In this document: positions 1 to 6,515 of the stretch, in pieces
Layout of the letters: each line of letters opens with the position of its first letter
How positions within the stretch are numbered: position 1 is the stretch's first letter
Source of the DNA: SKLM01 sp964575455
GTDB taxonomy: Bacteria > Chloroflexota > Anaerolineae > B4-G1
Length of the DNA: 64,000 bases
Direction: 5' to 3'
Assembly (NCBI GenBank): GCA_964575455.1
Contig: CAZNRX010000005.1
Coordinates: forward strand, 45,241-109,240
Notes under the pieces: model-generated
What the model was told of the DNA's origin: nothing
The model's input: the letters and a program-made list of their open reading frames with translations, nothing else
The model's database searches: none
Position numbers and translations under genes: made by a program

Positions 1-22
1 CTGAGCTCGGCGCCGATGAAGC

Positions 23-718
23 CTACTCCGCCAGCAGATCGAGAAGATGATTCAGGACGCTGTCCAGGTGATGAGTGACCAGCTTGCGCGCCCGTTCTCC
101 ATCTCCAGCTTCCAAGCTCTTAAGGATCCGGGTATGATCCTCCGGCTTCTCTACCGCGCTCCCCCGTCGCTTCTGCCTGGTTCTCTCCCTCAGAATGGAG
201 TAGGGATTCGTCAGATCCAGGATCTGTTCTACCAGTCTAATCAGATGTCGTCGGCCACTGGCGCGAACCGCGATAAGATGGAATTCGCGACTGGCTTTCC
301 AGACCTCCTCCGGGGAGCGTGCCGCTTCGCCGGGCACGGTCTTCGGCAAGAGATCTCGCATCTCGTTCAGTGCTGCAGGGGTGATACGCTCTGCCGCCAA
401 TTCCAAGGCGAAGCCCTCAAGGAGAGCCCGGGCTTCATAGACGTCCCTTAGCTCCGCCGGAGCAAGCAGGACCGCCCGTACACCTTTGTACGGAACGTGA
501 ACCGCCAAGCCCTCCGCCACCAATCGGACGAGGGCCTCCCTGACGGGCACTTGGCTCACATTGAGCCCTTCGGCCAGAGGCTCCTGACGTAACCACTCCC
601 CAGGTCTGATGTCCCCGATGGCAATGGCCTCGCGGATCGCCTCATAGGCTAGAACGGAGCGGGAGGCCTGGGATCCCTCCTGTGCACGTGCGGCGATGTC
701 TGTAGTGGGCAGTGTCAT
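23..718 (-). CDS. GntR/FCD-family transcriptional regulator
   Basis: A 231-residue regulator of the FadR/FCD branch of GntR. The N-terminal winged helix-turn-helix spans about residues 22-90, with the typical VPVREALVRLVAEGL recognition region. The C-terminal all-helical FCD ligand domain spans about 95-225. It keeps the Asp in DVYEAR and the histidines in FHLI, DHTRIL and HHLD that bind a metal in this family, where the ligand is usually a small carboxylic acid. The ATG at 718 is supported by GGAGG a few bases upstream. It lies 42 bases downstream of the 101-aa gene and probably shares its transcript. Two TNGTNNNACNA-like sites upstream of that gene (1088-1098, 1236-1246) suggest autoregulation. 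The ligand is unknown. Confidence 0.9.
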   Translation of the reverse strand: MTLPTTDIAARAQEGSQASRSVLAYEAIREAIAIGDIRPGEWLRQEPLAEGLNVSQVPVREALVRLVAEGLAVHVPYKGVRAVLLAPAELRDVYEARALLEGFALELAAERITPAALNEMRDLLPKTVPGEAARSPEEVWKASREFHLIAVRASGRRHLIRLVEQILDLTNPYSILRERTRQKRRGSAVEKPEDHTRILKSLEAGDGERARKLVTHHLDSVLNHLLDLLAE

Positions 719-760
719 TGACGTCCTCCAAACACGAAGGTCACGGAATCTGTGGTCTGG

Positions 761-1066
761 CTAGGGGAAGATGATCTCGTCGACGGACGTGAATGTGCCA
801 TCGTGTCGCAGGACCCATAGACCCAAATCCATGCCTTGTGCCAGGCCATAGAGCCCTTCCAGCGGCATCGTCACCGTCTGGGCGGCGATTCCCAGCGTCT
901 TCAGGTCGTGAACCAACGGCCCCGCGTGCCATAGAGACTCGAAGACAACCAAGTTGCCGTCCTCGGTCAACATCTTGGTATCCTTTCCCTCGCCACCCAC
1001 CACCATGAACAGGTCTTGGTTGACCTCCAGCTCCAGCCGGACTTTGTCATTGGTTTCGCTTTTCAT
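761..1066 (-). CDS. Small conserved-looking protein of unknown function (101 aa)
   Basis: I do not recognise this 101-residue protein. It is soluble, acidic and without membrane segments. It begins MKSETNDKVRLELEVNQ and ends in SVDEIIFP. The start at 1066 is supported by GGGAGG at about 1079-1084. A nearby upstream ATG in another frame leads only to a very short ORF. It is followed after 42 bases by the GntR/FCD regulator, so the two probably form an operon. Its promoter region holds two GntR-type operators, and 400 bases upstream is a cobalamin riboswitch ending in terminators. It may be a small subunit or accessory protein under GntR control, but nothing in the sequence shows a function. 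Confidence 0.6.
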   Translation of the reverse strand: MKSETNDKVRLELEVNQDLFMVVGGEGKDTKMLTEDGNLVVFESLWHAGPLVHDLKTLGIAAQTVTMPLEGLYGLAQGMDLGLWVLRHDGTFTSVDEIIFP

Positions 1067-1087
1067 CGTTCATTTCCCTCCCGAGAT

Positions 1088-1098
1088 TAGTACTACAA
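1088..1098. promoter_or_regulatory. Putative GntR/FCD operator site 1
   Basis: TAGTACTACAA fits the FadR/FCD consensus TNGTNNNACNA exactly. It sits just upstream of the ribosome-binding site of the 101-aa gene, within the inferred promoter of the 101-aa/gntR transcript. It is the first arm of a larger inverted pair with the site at 1236-1246. Binding by the adjacent regulator is inferred from consensus and position. Confidence 0.5.
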
Positions 1099-1235
1099 CG
1101 TTAACTTGCCGCAACGGTACCTACAAGTCGTCAACTTAGCGCCAAAACTGCCGATGTCGGCCGGGTTGGATACCTAAAATGCACTGCAAGGAGCTTCTAG
1201 TGAGCGCCAAATGGCCTCATTAGGGCGAAATGACG

Positions 1236-1246
1236 TTGTAGTATTA
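1236..1246. promoter_or_regulatory. Putative GntR/FCD operator site 2
   Basis: TTGTAGTATTA matches TNGTNNNACNA with one mismatch. It lies in inverted orientation to site 1 about 140 bases away (shared core ACGTTGTAGTA-TTAGT). Two inverted sites flanking a promoter region could support looping repression. Confidence 0.4.
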
Positions 1247-1267
1247 GTATCGTCCACGCCATGGATA

Positions 1268-1302
1268 CACAAAAACCCTTTCCCTGCGCGTGGGAAAGGG
1301 TT
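1268..1302 (-). terminator. Rho-independent terminator (second hairpin after the riboswitch)
   Basis: An 11-bp perfect stem (1274-1284 with 1292-1302) closes a short TGCGCG-type loop. On the minus strand it is followed directly by TTTTTGTG. It would stop transcripts that pass the riboswitch terminator at 1362-1396. Confidence 0.75.
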
Positions 1303-1308
1303 GTGCAG

Positions 1309-1347
1309 AAACACGAAGATCGCTAAACACGAAGATCGCGAAGCACG
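1309..1347. repeat. CACGAAG-type dispersed repeat
   Basis: Three near-copies of AACACGAAGATCGC in tandem between two terminators. This is one member of the TTCGTG/CACGAAG repeat family seen throughout the window. Confidence 0.7.
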
Positions 1348-1361
1348 GTGTGCACGAAAGA

Positions 1362-1396
1362 AGCCCTTCCCCGCAAAAAGAGTGAGAGGAAGGGCT
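1362..1396 (-). terminator. Terminator of the cobalamin riboswitch expression platform
   Basis: A 9-bp stem AGCCCTTCC/GGAAGGGCT (1388-1396 with 1362-1370) is followed on the minus strand by TCTTTC. It lies 60-90 bases beyond the aptamer, where the expression platform of a transcription-controlling cobalamin riboswitch is expected. Confidence 0.7.
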
Positions 1397-1454
1397 GTCT
1401 GAACCTGTGCGCCCTCGTGTACCACCACCTTTCCGCGAAGGTTGTATTCCGTAC

Positions 1455-1603
1455 CAGCAGAGGCGGGTATCCTGACTTGAACGGAGATCGGGTGGTCAGC
1501 CACTTACGGTGATCCACGTTCCTACAGTTGCGGGACAGCGCCGGACTTCGACCGGCTTCCCCCGTTACACCCCTGACGTCCGAGCTTCGGGGTACCCCTG
1601 CTG
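1455..1603 (-). ncRNA. Cobalamin (B12) riboswitch aptamer
   Basis: The minus strand carries the hallmarks of the class. The core at about 1530-1560 reads GGAAGCCGGTCGAAG then TCCGGCGCTGTCCCGC followed by AACTGTA. A B12 box, AGTCAGGATACCCGCC, lies at 1462-1477, and the P1 closing stem CAGCAG/CTGCTG pairs 1598-1603 with 1455-1460. A good promoter (-10 at 1628-1633, -35 at 1651-1656) starts the RNA and two terminators follow. No B12 transport or synthesis gene follows directly. The first downstream genes are the 101-aa protein and gntR, so the regulated target is unclear. Confidence 0.88.
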
Positions 1604-1627
1604 TGGCGGTATGCAATTGTGGGCCCC

Positions 1628-1656
1628 AGTCTACCATACAAGAGGCAACTCGTCAA
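1628..1656 (-). promoter_or_regulatory. Promoter of the cobalamin riboswitch transcript
   Basis: On the minus strand the -35 TTGACG (1651-1656) and -10 TAGACT (1628-1633) are separated by 17 bases. The predicted start near 1621 lies just before the aptamer. Confidence 0.7.
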
Positions 1657-1813
1657 ACTCGGCCTTGGGATTTCACAGGGCAATCGCATATGGCGGAGAG
1701 TGTACGTGGGCGAACGGGGAGCGAATAGATGATTAAGATGTGGCTGGTCGAAAGCACGATGTTGTTTTTGGACATCTCGGGGTGCGGTGGGGCAAGGGCT
1801 TCGAAAAGAGGGG

Positions 1814-1839
1814 TTTTGTGGGGCGTCATGCCCACAAAA
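1814..1839. terminator. Symmetrical hairpin, possible bidirectional terminator
   Basis: A perfect 9-bp stem TTTTGTGGG/CCCACAAAA with an 8-base loop. It carries a T-run on one side and an A-run on the other, so it could act in either direction. No gene directly abuts it. Confidence 0.45.
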
Positions 1840-1919
1840 GAGCCGATTTGCGGGGTGAAGTGGGGCGCCGTGCCCATCGATGTTGAATGATGGCACTTTT
1901 TTCTGAGAAACAACATCCC

Positions 1920-1986
1920 ACTGAAAGAAGGTTGTCGACGTCCGTTCGCATTAGGTGCCAGGCACTGTGAGTCCCCTTCTTTCGGT
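1920..1986. mobile_element. Small palindromic element (MITE/REP-like), copy 1
   Basis: The terminal inverted repeats are ACTGAAAGAAGG (1920-1931) and CCTTCTTTCGGT (1975-1986), with one mismatch. An internal GGTGCCAGGCACTGTGAG motif is present. A second copy with the same ends and core lies at 26372-26468. It has no coding capacity, which fits a non-autonomous repeat. Confidence 0.6.
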
Positions 1987-2275
1987 AGAGCCAAACATTC
2001 GTGGTTTGTTTAGGTGCTGGCAGTCGGGTCGGTCATCGTTGACCCAATGGTGAGGACATTGTACCATAGGGAGAGGATTATGTCAATAGGGCAACTCAGG
2101 AATATCTTTTGGGAAAAGCCACTGAGAGGAGCTGGCTCTGCTGGTGCGGGGCTGATTTCGCCGTGTTGTGGGCTATTGAGTGCCTTCTGTTCACAGCCAG
2201 GAAGCCAACCGTGTGCGCACCGCTCTGCAAGATCGCTTGATGGTATCAAACTCGCGGGCGAATGCTTGTGAGGAA

Positions 2276-2303
2276 TTGACACCCACCGCTCCGCTGATAT
2301 AAT
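2276..2303 (+). promoter_or_regulatory. Consensus sigma-70-type promoter of the 68-aa gene
   Basis: TTGACA (2276-2281), a 16-base spacer and TATAAT (2298-2303), both hexamers perfect. The predicted start is near 2310, about 50 bases before the 68-aa gene. Confidence 0.85.
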
Positions 2304-2360
2304 CGGGCTCATCGGGGTTGGGCAGGCTACTGGGCTGTCTTTAGCGTTTGGAGGTGAGGT

Positions 2361-2567
2361 ATGGCTGAGGCGCCGGACATGAGGATTGCCGATCTGGACG
2401 AGGGGAGCCTGGGCACCGTCCAGGCCTTGGAGCAGGACATCGGGGGATGCGTCGTCGCATTGGAGCCAAAGGTAACCTTGAAGAACCTCTCGCCGGAGCA
2501 GTTGCAGAAGCTGCGATCTGCGGAGGAGGAATTGGGCGTCGTCTTGATGGCGTACGAGTGCGAGTGA
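2361..2567 (+). CDS. Small acidic protein of unknown function (68 aa)
   Basis: A 68-residue acidic protein, probably two or three helices with no membrane segment. It reads MAEAPDMRIADLDEGSLG at the N-terminus and ends in VLMAYECE with a near-terminal Cys. GGAGGTGAGG precedes the ATG and a perfect promoter lies 60 bases upstream, so expression is well supported. It is monocistronic: the next gene is convergent. I do not recognise the family. Confidence 0.65.
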   Translation: MAEAPDMRIADLDEGSLGTVQALEQDIGGCVVALEPKVTLKNLSPEQLQKLRSAEEELGVVLMAYECE

Positions 2568-2667
2568 GCTTCTAGGGCTCGGGTGCCTGTCCGACCCCCT
2601 GGTGCACCGGTCTCTGGAGCTCTGCGGGAAGGTGAAGCTGCTCTGGCTCCAGTCCCCGTGCCTGGGG

Positions 2668-3846
2668 CTATCGTGTGTCGAAATCCGCCTTGATCGCGTC
2701 ATATAGGCCGGGCTCAAGGAGGATATCAACACCTGTGCCGGCCATTGCCTTTGCCGCAGCCATCATAGCCTCGAACGCCTGCTCGGAAGCCGATGCTTCG
2801 ACAAACTCTGTGGAATGCCCTACCAGGTCCTTCGGTCCGATGCTCAGATAAGGGTGCAGGGCGGGGGCAACGTGGCTCACATTTCCCATGTCGGTCGATC
2901 CAATCCCCTTGGCGGGATCGACGTCATCAAACGTCCACCCCAGGGCCTCCAGATTGCGCTTGAAGGCCTGCGCGAGCGGCATGTTTGGCTGTAGCGATTG
3001 GTAGGCGCCCTGCATCTCTATCTCGACCCGGGCACCGGTTGCCACGGCGGCGCCCCGGGCGCAGTTCTTGACCTTCTCCAGAAGCTCATCGCAGTAGTCA
3101 TCGTCCATGGCTCGTATGTAGAACAGGCACGCCGAGTAGTCGGGCACGATGTTGGGAGCATCGCCTCCATGGGTGATGATCCCGTGGATGCGCGAGCTAT
3201 CCAGGATGTGTTCGCGCAGGGCGTTGATGCTCTGGAAGGTCTGCAGGGTGGCGTCAAGGGCGCTGATGCCTTTCTCTGGGGCTGCTGCCGCGTGAGCGGC
3301 CTTGCCGAAGAACTCGATGAAGAGCTTCCGGCGGGCCAGGGCGTGCTTCCAGAGGATTGTCCCCCCGGAGGGGTGAAACATCAGGGCGACGTCCACCTTG
3401 TCGAAGACGCCCGCCTCTGCCAGGATCACCTTTCCCCCTCCGCCCTCCTCACCCGGGGTCCCGACAAGCTGAACCGAGCCGGGAAGCTCGTCCATGACCG
3501 TCCGCAGGCCGAGGGCGGCGCCCAGGCTGGCCGGGCCGATCAGGTTGTGGCCACAGCCGTGTCCCAGCTTGGGTAGGGCGTCGTATTCGGCCAGGAAGGC
3601 GATGGTCGGGCCCCCCTCCGATCTGGTGTACGAGGCTCGGAAGGCTGTGTCCAGTCCGCCTATCGGTTTCTCCACCCGGAATCCGGCTTCTGCGGCCGCC
3701 TCTGAGAGCCACCGAGAGGCCTTCTGCTCCTCAAACTTCACCTCTGGGTTGCGATGAATTCTCTTCGACAGATCGGTCAGAACTGGCTGTAGGTTGTCGA
3801 TGGCCTTGAGGACGGATGCTTTGGTTTGTACCAGGCTCTTTCTCAT
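2668..3846 (-). CDS. M20-family amidohydrolase (AbgB-like)
   Basis: About 392 residues of a zinc-dependent M20 peptidase/amidohydrolase, closest in pattern to p-aminobenzoyl-glutamate hydrolase AbgB and related deacylases. Visible motifs are FLAEYDALPKLGHGCGHNL (metal ligands and catalytic Asp), TPGEEGGGGKV (catalytic Glu pair), MFHPSGGT and GSTDMGNVSH. The reading frame is open upstream to a TTG at 3993, but AAGGAG just before the ATG at 3846 fixes the start. An extended -10 (3938-3943) lies inside the upstream extension and agrees. The substrate is unknown. It is transcribed alone and diverges from the selenium locus. Confidence 0.88.
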   Translation of the reverse strand: MRKSLVQTKASVLKAIDNLQPVLTDLSKRIHRNPEVKFEEQKASRWLSEAAAEAGFRVEKPIGGLDTAFRASYTRSEGGPTIAFLAEYDALPKLGHGCGHNLIGPASLGAALGLRTVMDELPGSVQLVGTPGEEGGGGKVILAEAGVFDKVDVALMFHPSGGTILWKHALARRKLFIEFFGKAAHAAAAPEKGISALDATLQTFQSINALREHILDSSRIHGIITHGGDAPNIVPDYSACLFYIRAMDDDYCDELLEKVKNCARGAAVATGARVEIEMQGAYQSLQPNMPLAQAFKRNLEALGWTFDDVDPAKGIGSTDMGNVSHVAPALHPYLSIGPKDLVGHSTEFVEASASEQAFEAMMAAAKAMAGTGVDILLEPGLYDAIKADFDTR

Positions 3847-3937
3847 TCTGACTCCTTGTGGCTTTACTTTCCATAGTCTGGCCCCTTGAAGGTGGCCTGT
3901 TGCGGTGCGCTTTCGTGATGCTCTTGGTGTGAGGCCT

Positions 3938-3946
3938 ATTATAGCA
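3938..3946 (-). promoter_or_regulatory. Extended -10 promoter of the M20 amidohydrolase
   Basis: On the minus strand TGCTATAAT forms an extended -10 element (hexamer 3938-3943). No good -35 is present. The start near 3930 leaves a leader of about 85 bases before the ATG at 3846. Confidence 0.55.
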
Positions 3947-4009
3947 TCACGGGCTTGAGCCCGAAACTGCCGTGCGGCAAGGGCCAGGAGCAAGGTTTTT
4001 GACGTCCGA

Positions 4010-4108
4010 GACCTTTGGGGTTTCAGTTGACAGCTCGCAGCGCGCCATTTTGTGTGCGGTGAAGAGGTTCTTGGGGCCTGATGCGCCGCACGAAAACCCC
4101 CAAAGGTC
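4010..4108. repeat. Inverted repeat in the divergent intergenic region
   Basis: The arms GACCTTTGGGGTTT (4010-4023) and AAACCCCCAAAGGTC (4094-4108) are complementary except for one extra C, and enclose 70 bases with no ORF. It could be a small insertion remnant or a long stem-loop. It lies between the divergent promoters of the amidohydrolase and the selenium locus. Confidence 0.45.
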
Positions 4109-4144
4109 TAAAATACGTGCTCCTGCGGCAAGGGCTTGCGCGGT

Positions 4145-4173
4145 TTGACTGCATCAGGTTTCTGTAGTAGAAT
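4145..4173 (+). promoter_or_regulatory. Promoter of the selenium-locus leader
   Basis: TTGACT (4145-4150), a 17-base spacer and TAGAAT (4168-4173). Transcription should start near 4180, directly before the structured leader. Confidence 0.75.
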
Positions 4174-4179
4174 CTTCCA

Positions 4180-4349
4180 ACCTTGGTGTTGGAGGGATCG
4201 AGGAGCAAGAGCGTGTTACATCATCGCTACACCTGAGCGAAAGAGCCTGGGACGTCAGTTTGGCGTCTACAGGCGAGCGTATGCACACGCCAGGGGGCGG
4301 TGGGGTGACCGTATCCTGAGACCAAGTGTGGTGTGTCCCTCCGGGGCAA
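4180..4349 (+). ncRNA. Structured leader RNA of unknown class upstream of the selenium genes
   Basis: Between the promoter and a terminator lie 170 bases with no convincing ORF and several nested stems. A 7-bp closing helix pairs GGAGGGA (4191-4197) with TCCCTCC (4336-4342). Inside are AGCG/CGCT, GGCGT/ACGCC and CGGT/ACCG hairpins. The next element is a strong terminator (4351-4387) before the DUF3343 gene. This layout of closed multi-branched domain plus terminator is that of a riboswitch or attenuator. I found no T-box, TPP, SAM, cobalamin or glycine consensus. An independent small RNA ending at the terminator is the alternative. Confidence 0.5.
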
Positions 4350-4614
4350 CAGCCGTCGCTGGCGTGTGCTGGCGACGGCTTTTCGTTGCCGCTGGCGCAG
4401 GGTTGTTTTGGTCTGCTCCACGAGCTACGCCCTGCGGGTGGGGAAGGTGCTGACCAAGGCCGGGACTGATTGTCGGGTGATCACGTTGGCGCGTCACCTC
4501 GGTTCCGGCTGCGGGATCTGCGCACGTGCGCGACAGGCCGACCGACAGGGAGTGGTGAAGGCGTTGAAAGCGGCAGGGTCGAGATTGAGGAGGTTCACGA
4601 CATCTGATGAGTGA
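4333..4614 (+). CDS. DUF3343 protein (putative selenium/sulfur carrier)
   Basis: The recognisable DUF3343 domain runs from about 4402 to 4595. It shows VVLVCSTSYALRVGKVLT, then an RVITLARHLGSGCGICARA segment with the conserved S-G-C-G cysteine motif, and a terminal alpha helix. DUF3343 proteins are small TusA/YedF-associated proteins found beside selenium genes and proposed as Se/S carriers. The start is not settled. The frame opens at GTG 4333 but lacks a ribosome-binding site, and its first codons overlap the terminator hairpin. GTG 4366 and TTG 4408 are alternatives. The stop overlaps the next gene by 8 bases, which implies translational coupling. Confidence 0.7.
   Translation: MSLRGNSRRWRVLATAFRCRWRRVVLVCSTSYALRVGKVLTKAGTDCRVITLARHLGSGCGICARARQADRQGVVKALKAAGSRLRRFTTSDE
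4351..4387 (+). terminator. Intrinsic terminator/attenuator before the selenium genes
   Basis: A perfect 9-bp GC-rich stem AGCCGTCGC/GCGACGGCT with a 12-base loop is followed by TTTTCGTT. It overlaps the open frame of the DUF3343 gene, so expression of that gene and probably of selD must depend on read-through or on another start. Confidence 0.75.
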
Positions 4615-5374
4615 TGAAGGCACGTATCCGACGATGGCTCTGTCTGCCAAGTGGTACTACATGTATCCTGAGCGGCTTGACTGTATCACTGCGCACGGGT
4701 TCGCGGTGGAGTACACCCCTCACCCTCAAAGGCTTGACTTACTCCCTGCGCACTTGGACCCACTGCTCGAAGCGGGCATCCCCGTCCGCTACCACGGGTT
4801 CTTTCCGGAGCACGAGTTCGGTCATGTGGATCCCCTCATTGCGGACCGTGCGATGCGCGTTCAAGAGGCAGCGTTGGACGCGATGCAGGGGCGAGGAGAG
4901 CAGGTCGTCACAATCCACGTTGGCCTGAATCCGCAAGTTCCCATCAACCTTGATCGAGTGGTCGAGAATCTATCGAAGCTGGTGGCCTATGGACGCGAGC
5001 TGGGGATCACCGCGTGCCTGGAGAACCTGCCCCGCGGCCCGACCAGCGACCCGGATACGGTTGTCGAATGGGCTCGGGCATCCGGCGCGATGATCACCTA
5101 TGACGTGGGACACGCCGTTTCGTGCCGGCGCGTTCAGGATGGCGGGTTGACGCCGCTCGACTTCATCGACGCGTTCGCTGATCGCCTTTTTGAGGTGCAC
5201 ATGTACGAGCGGGAGACCGATCGGCACCATCCGCCGGCGGATATGACGATTCTAGGGCCGATCGTCGATCGTCTGATGGCCACCTCGTGTGCATGGTGGA
5301 CGATTGAGCTGGACAGCTGCGCCGAGGCTGTGATGACGCGGTCCCTGCTGCTTGACTATTTGGATGGCACGTAA
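4607..5374 (+). CDS. TIM-barrel protein (AP-endonuclease-2/sugar isomerase fold)
   Basis: A 255-residue protein of the xylose isomerase-like TIM-barrel superfamily. Strand-end motifs typical of the metal site are visible: TIHVGLN, CLENLPRG, TYDVGHAVS, EVHMYERE and WTIELDS. The ATG at 4607 overlaps the DUF3343 stop, and GAGGAGG lies upstream at about 4588-4594. A second in-frame ATG occurs nearby. The gene sits between a DUF3343 gene and selD, so a role in selenium metabolism is likely but the reaction is unknown. A carbohydrate or endonuclease role is the generic alternative for the fold. Confidence 0.8.
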   Translation: MSDEGTYPTMALSAKWYYMYPERLDCITAHGFAVEYTPHPQRLDLLPAHLDPLLEAGIPVRYHGFFPEHEFGHVDPLIADRAMRVQEAALDAMQGRGEQVVTIHVGLNPQVPINLDRVVENLSKLVAYGRELGITACLENLPRGPTSDPDTVVEWARASGAMITYDVGHAVSCRRVQDGGLTPLDFIDAFADRLFEVHMYERETDRHHPPADMTILGPIVDRLMATSCAWWTIELDSCAEAVMTRSLLLDYLDGT

Positions 5375-5440
5375 CCACGCTGTGATGACGTGTCTGTTTC
5401 GACCCGAGGACTGAACACGAAGGTCAGGATTAGGAGGTAT

Positions 5441-6490
5441 ATGACACGCGAGGAGATACGCCTGACGGCGTTGACCAGCGCGGCCGGGTGAGCGGCCAAG
5501 ATGGGTCCTGAGACCCTGGCGCAGGTTCTGCGCCCTTTGCGAAACATCTTCCCGGAAGAACAGCACCCGGAGCTGTTGGTGGGACTGGCCGTCAGCGACG
5601 ATGCGGCTGTCTACAAGCTGACCGATGATGTGGCTGTCATCCAGACGCTCGATTTCTTCCCGCCGGTCGTCGACGATCCCTACGACTACGGCGCCATCGC
5701 TGCTGCCAATGCGATGAGCGACGTGTACGCTATGGGCGGCGAGGTGGTGTTAGCGCTCAACATCTGTGGCTTCCCACCGGACTTGCCGCCCGAGGTCGTC
5801 AGTGAGATTCTGCGCGGTGGGGCGGAAAAGGTGGCCGAAGCGGGTGGCGTGCTGGCCGGCGGTCACACGGTTGACGACGAGGAGCCCAAGTACGGTCTCT
5901 CGGTGATGGGCCTGGCACATCCCGATCGGGTGTGGATCAAGGCCGCCGCTTGCCCCGGGGACGTGCTGGTGCTGACCAAGCCATTGGGCGTGGGGATCAT
6001 CACCACGGTGCTCAAGGCGGACATGGTCGCCCCGGCGCACATAGCAGCGGCGGTCGAGAGTATGAAGAGGCTCAACCGCGAGGCCGCGCAGCTCTTGCAG
6101 CAGGTCGGGGTGCACGCCGTGACCGACATCACGGGCTTCGCGCTGCTGGGCCATGGCTACGAGATGGCGGAGAAGAGCGGCGCGCGGCTGCGCTTCCATC
6201 TGGGACGGATCCCTTTCTTGGAGGGGGCGCGGGAATACGCCGACATGTGGCTTTTCCCCGGTGGTACCTGCGACAACGAGTGTGCCTACGAGCACGGCGT
6301 AAGCTTCGCACCGGGGATTGAGGAGGAGGTGCAGCAGCTGCTCTACACGCCCGAGACCTCAGGTGGACTGCTCGCCGCTGTGCCGCCAGAGAAGGTGAAC
6401 GAACTAACTGCGCTCTTTGGCGCCGCCGAGCACCCTTGCTGGGTCATTGGCGAGGTACTCGATGGTAAAGGCATTCACGTGGTCTCGTAA
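5441..6490 (+). CDS. selD: Selenide, water dikinase SelD, itself a selenoprotein (UGA at codon 17)
   Basis: SelD makes selenophosphate from selenide and ATP for selenocysteine and selenouridine synthesis. The family body is complete: SDDAAVYKL, LDFFPPVVDDPYDYG, ANAMSDVYAMGG, AGGHTVDDEEPKYG, ITGFALLGHGYEM, TSGGLL. An ATG-only reading would start at 5501 and lose the catalytic N-terminus. Reading from the ATG at 5441, preceded by AGGAGG, gives LTALTSAAGUAAKMGPETL with TGA at 5489-5491. Aligned from memory to E. coli SelD, this UGA falls at catalytic Cys17 and the Lys at position 20 is retained. The second Cys (position 19 in E. coli) is Ala here. The product would be 349 residues. Confidence 0.92.
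5489..5520 (+). promoter_or_regulatory. UGA (Sec) codon and putative bacterial SECIS hairpin
   Basis: The hairpin begins a few bases after the TGA at 5489-5491. A lower stem pairs GCC 5495-5497 with GGC 5518-5520. An AAGAT bulge follows, then a 5-bp upper stem pairs GGGTC 5503-5507 with GACCC 5512-5516 around a CTGA loop. The apical loop lies 17-20 bases after the UGA, within the window used by bacterial SelB-recognised SECIS elements. The loop has a G, as expected. Confidence 0.7.
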
Positions 6491-6515
6491 TACCAATACA
6501 TGAGGAGGGCATGCA

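Noticed and set aside
1174..1996. Several 60-124 aa open frames on both strands
   Set aside because: They run across the riboswitch, terminators and a palindromic element and have no ribosome-binding sites or domain signals.
4180..4386. T-box, tRNA-Sec, 6S RNA or known riboswitch
   Set aside because: Some words (TGGTG, GGCAACA) resemble parts of these classes, but the diagnostic cores (T-box TGGNACC, a tRNA T-loop, SAM or TPP motifs) are missing.
5501..6490. selD starting at the ATG at 5501
   Set aside because: This start removes the catalytic Sec/Cys and Lys, lacks a ribosome-binding site, and the upstream frame is clearly SelD-like through a UGA.
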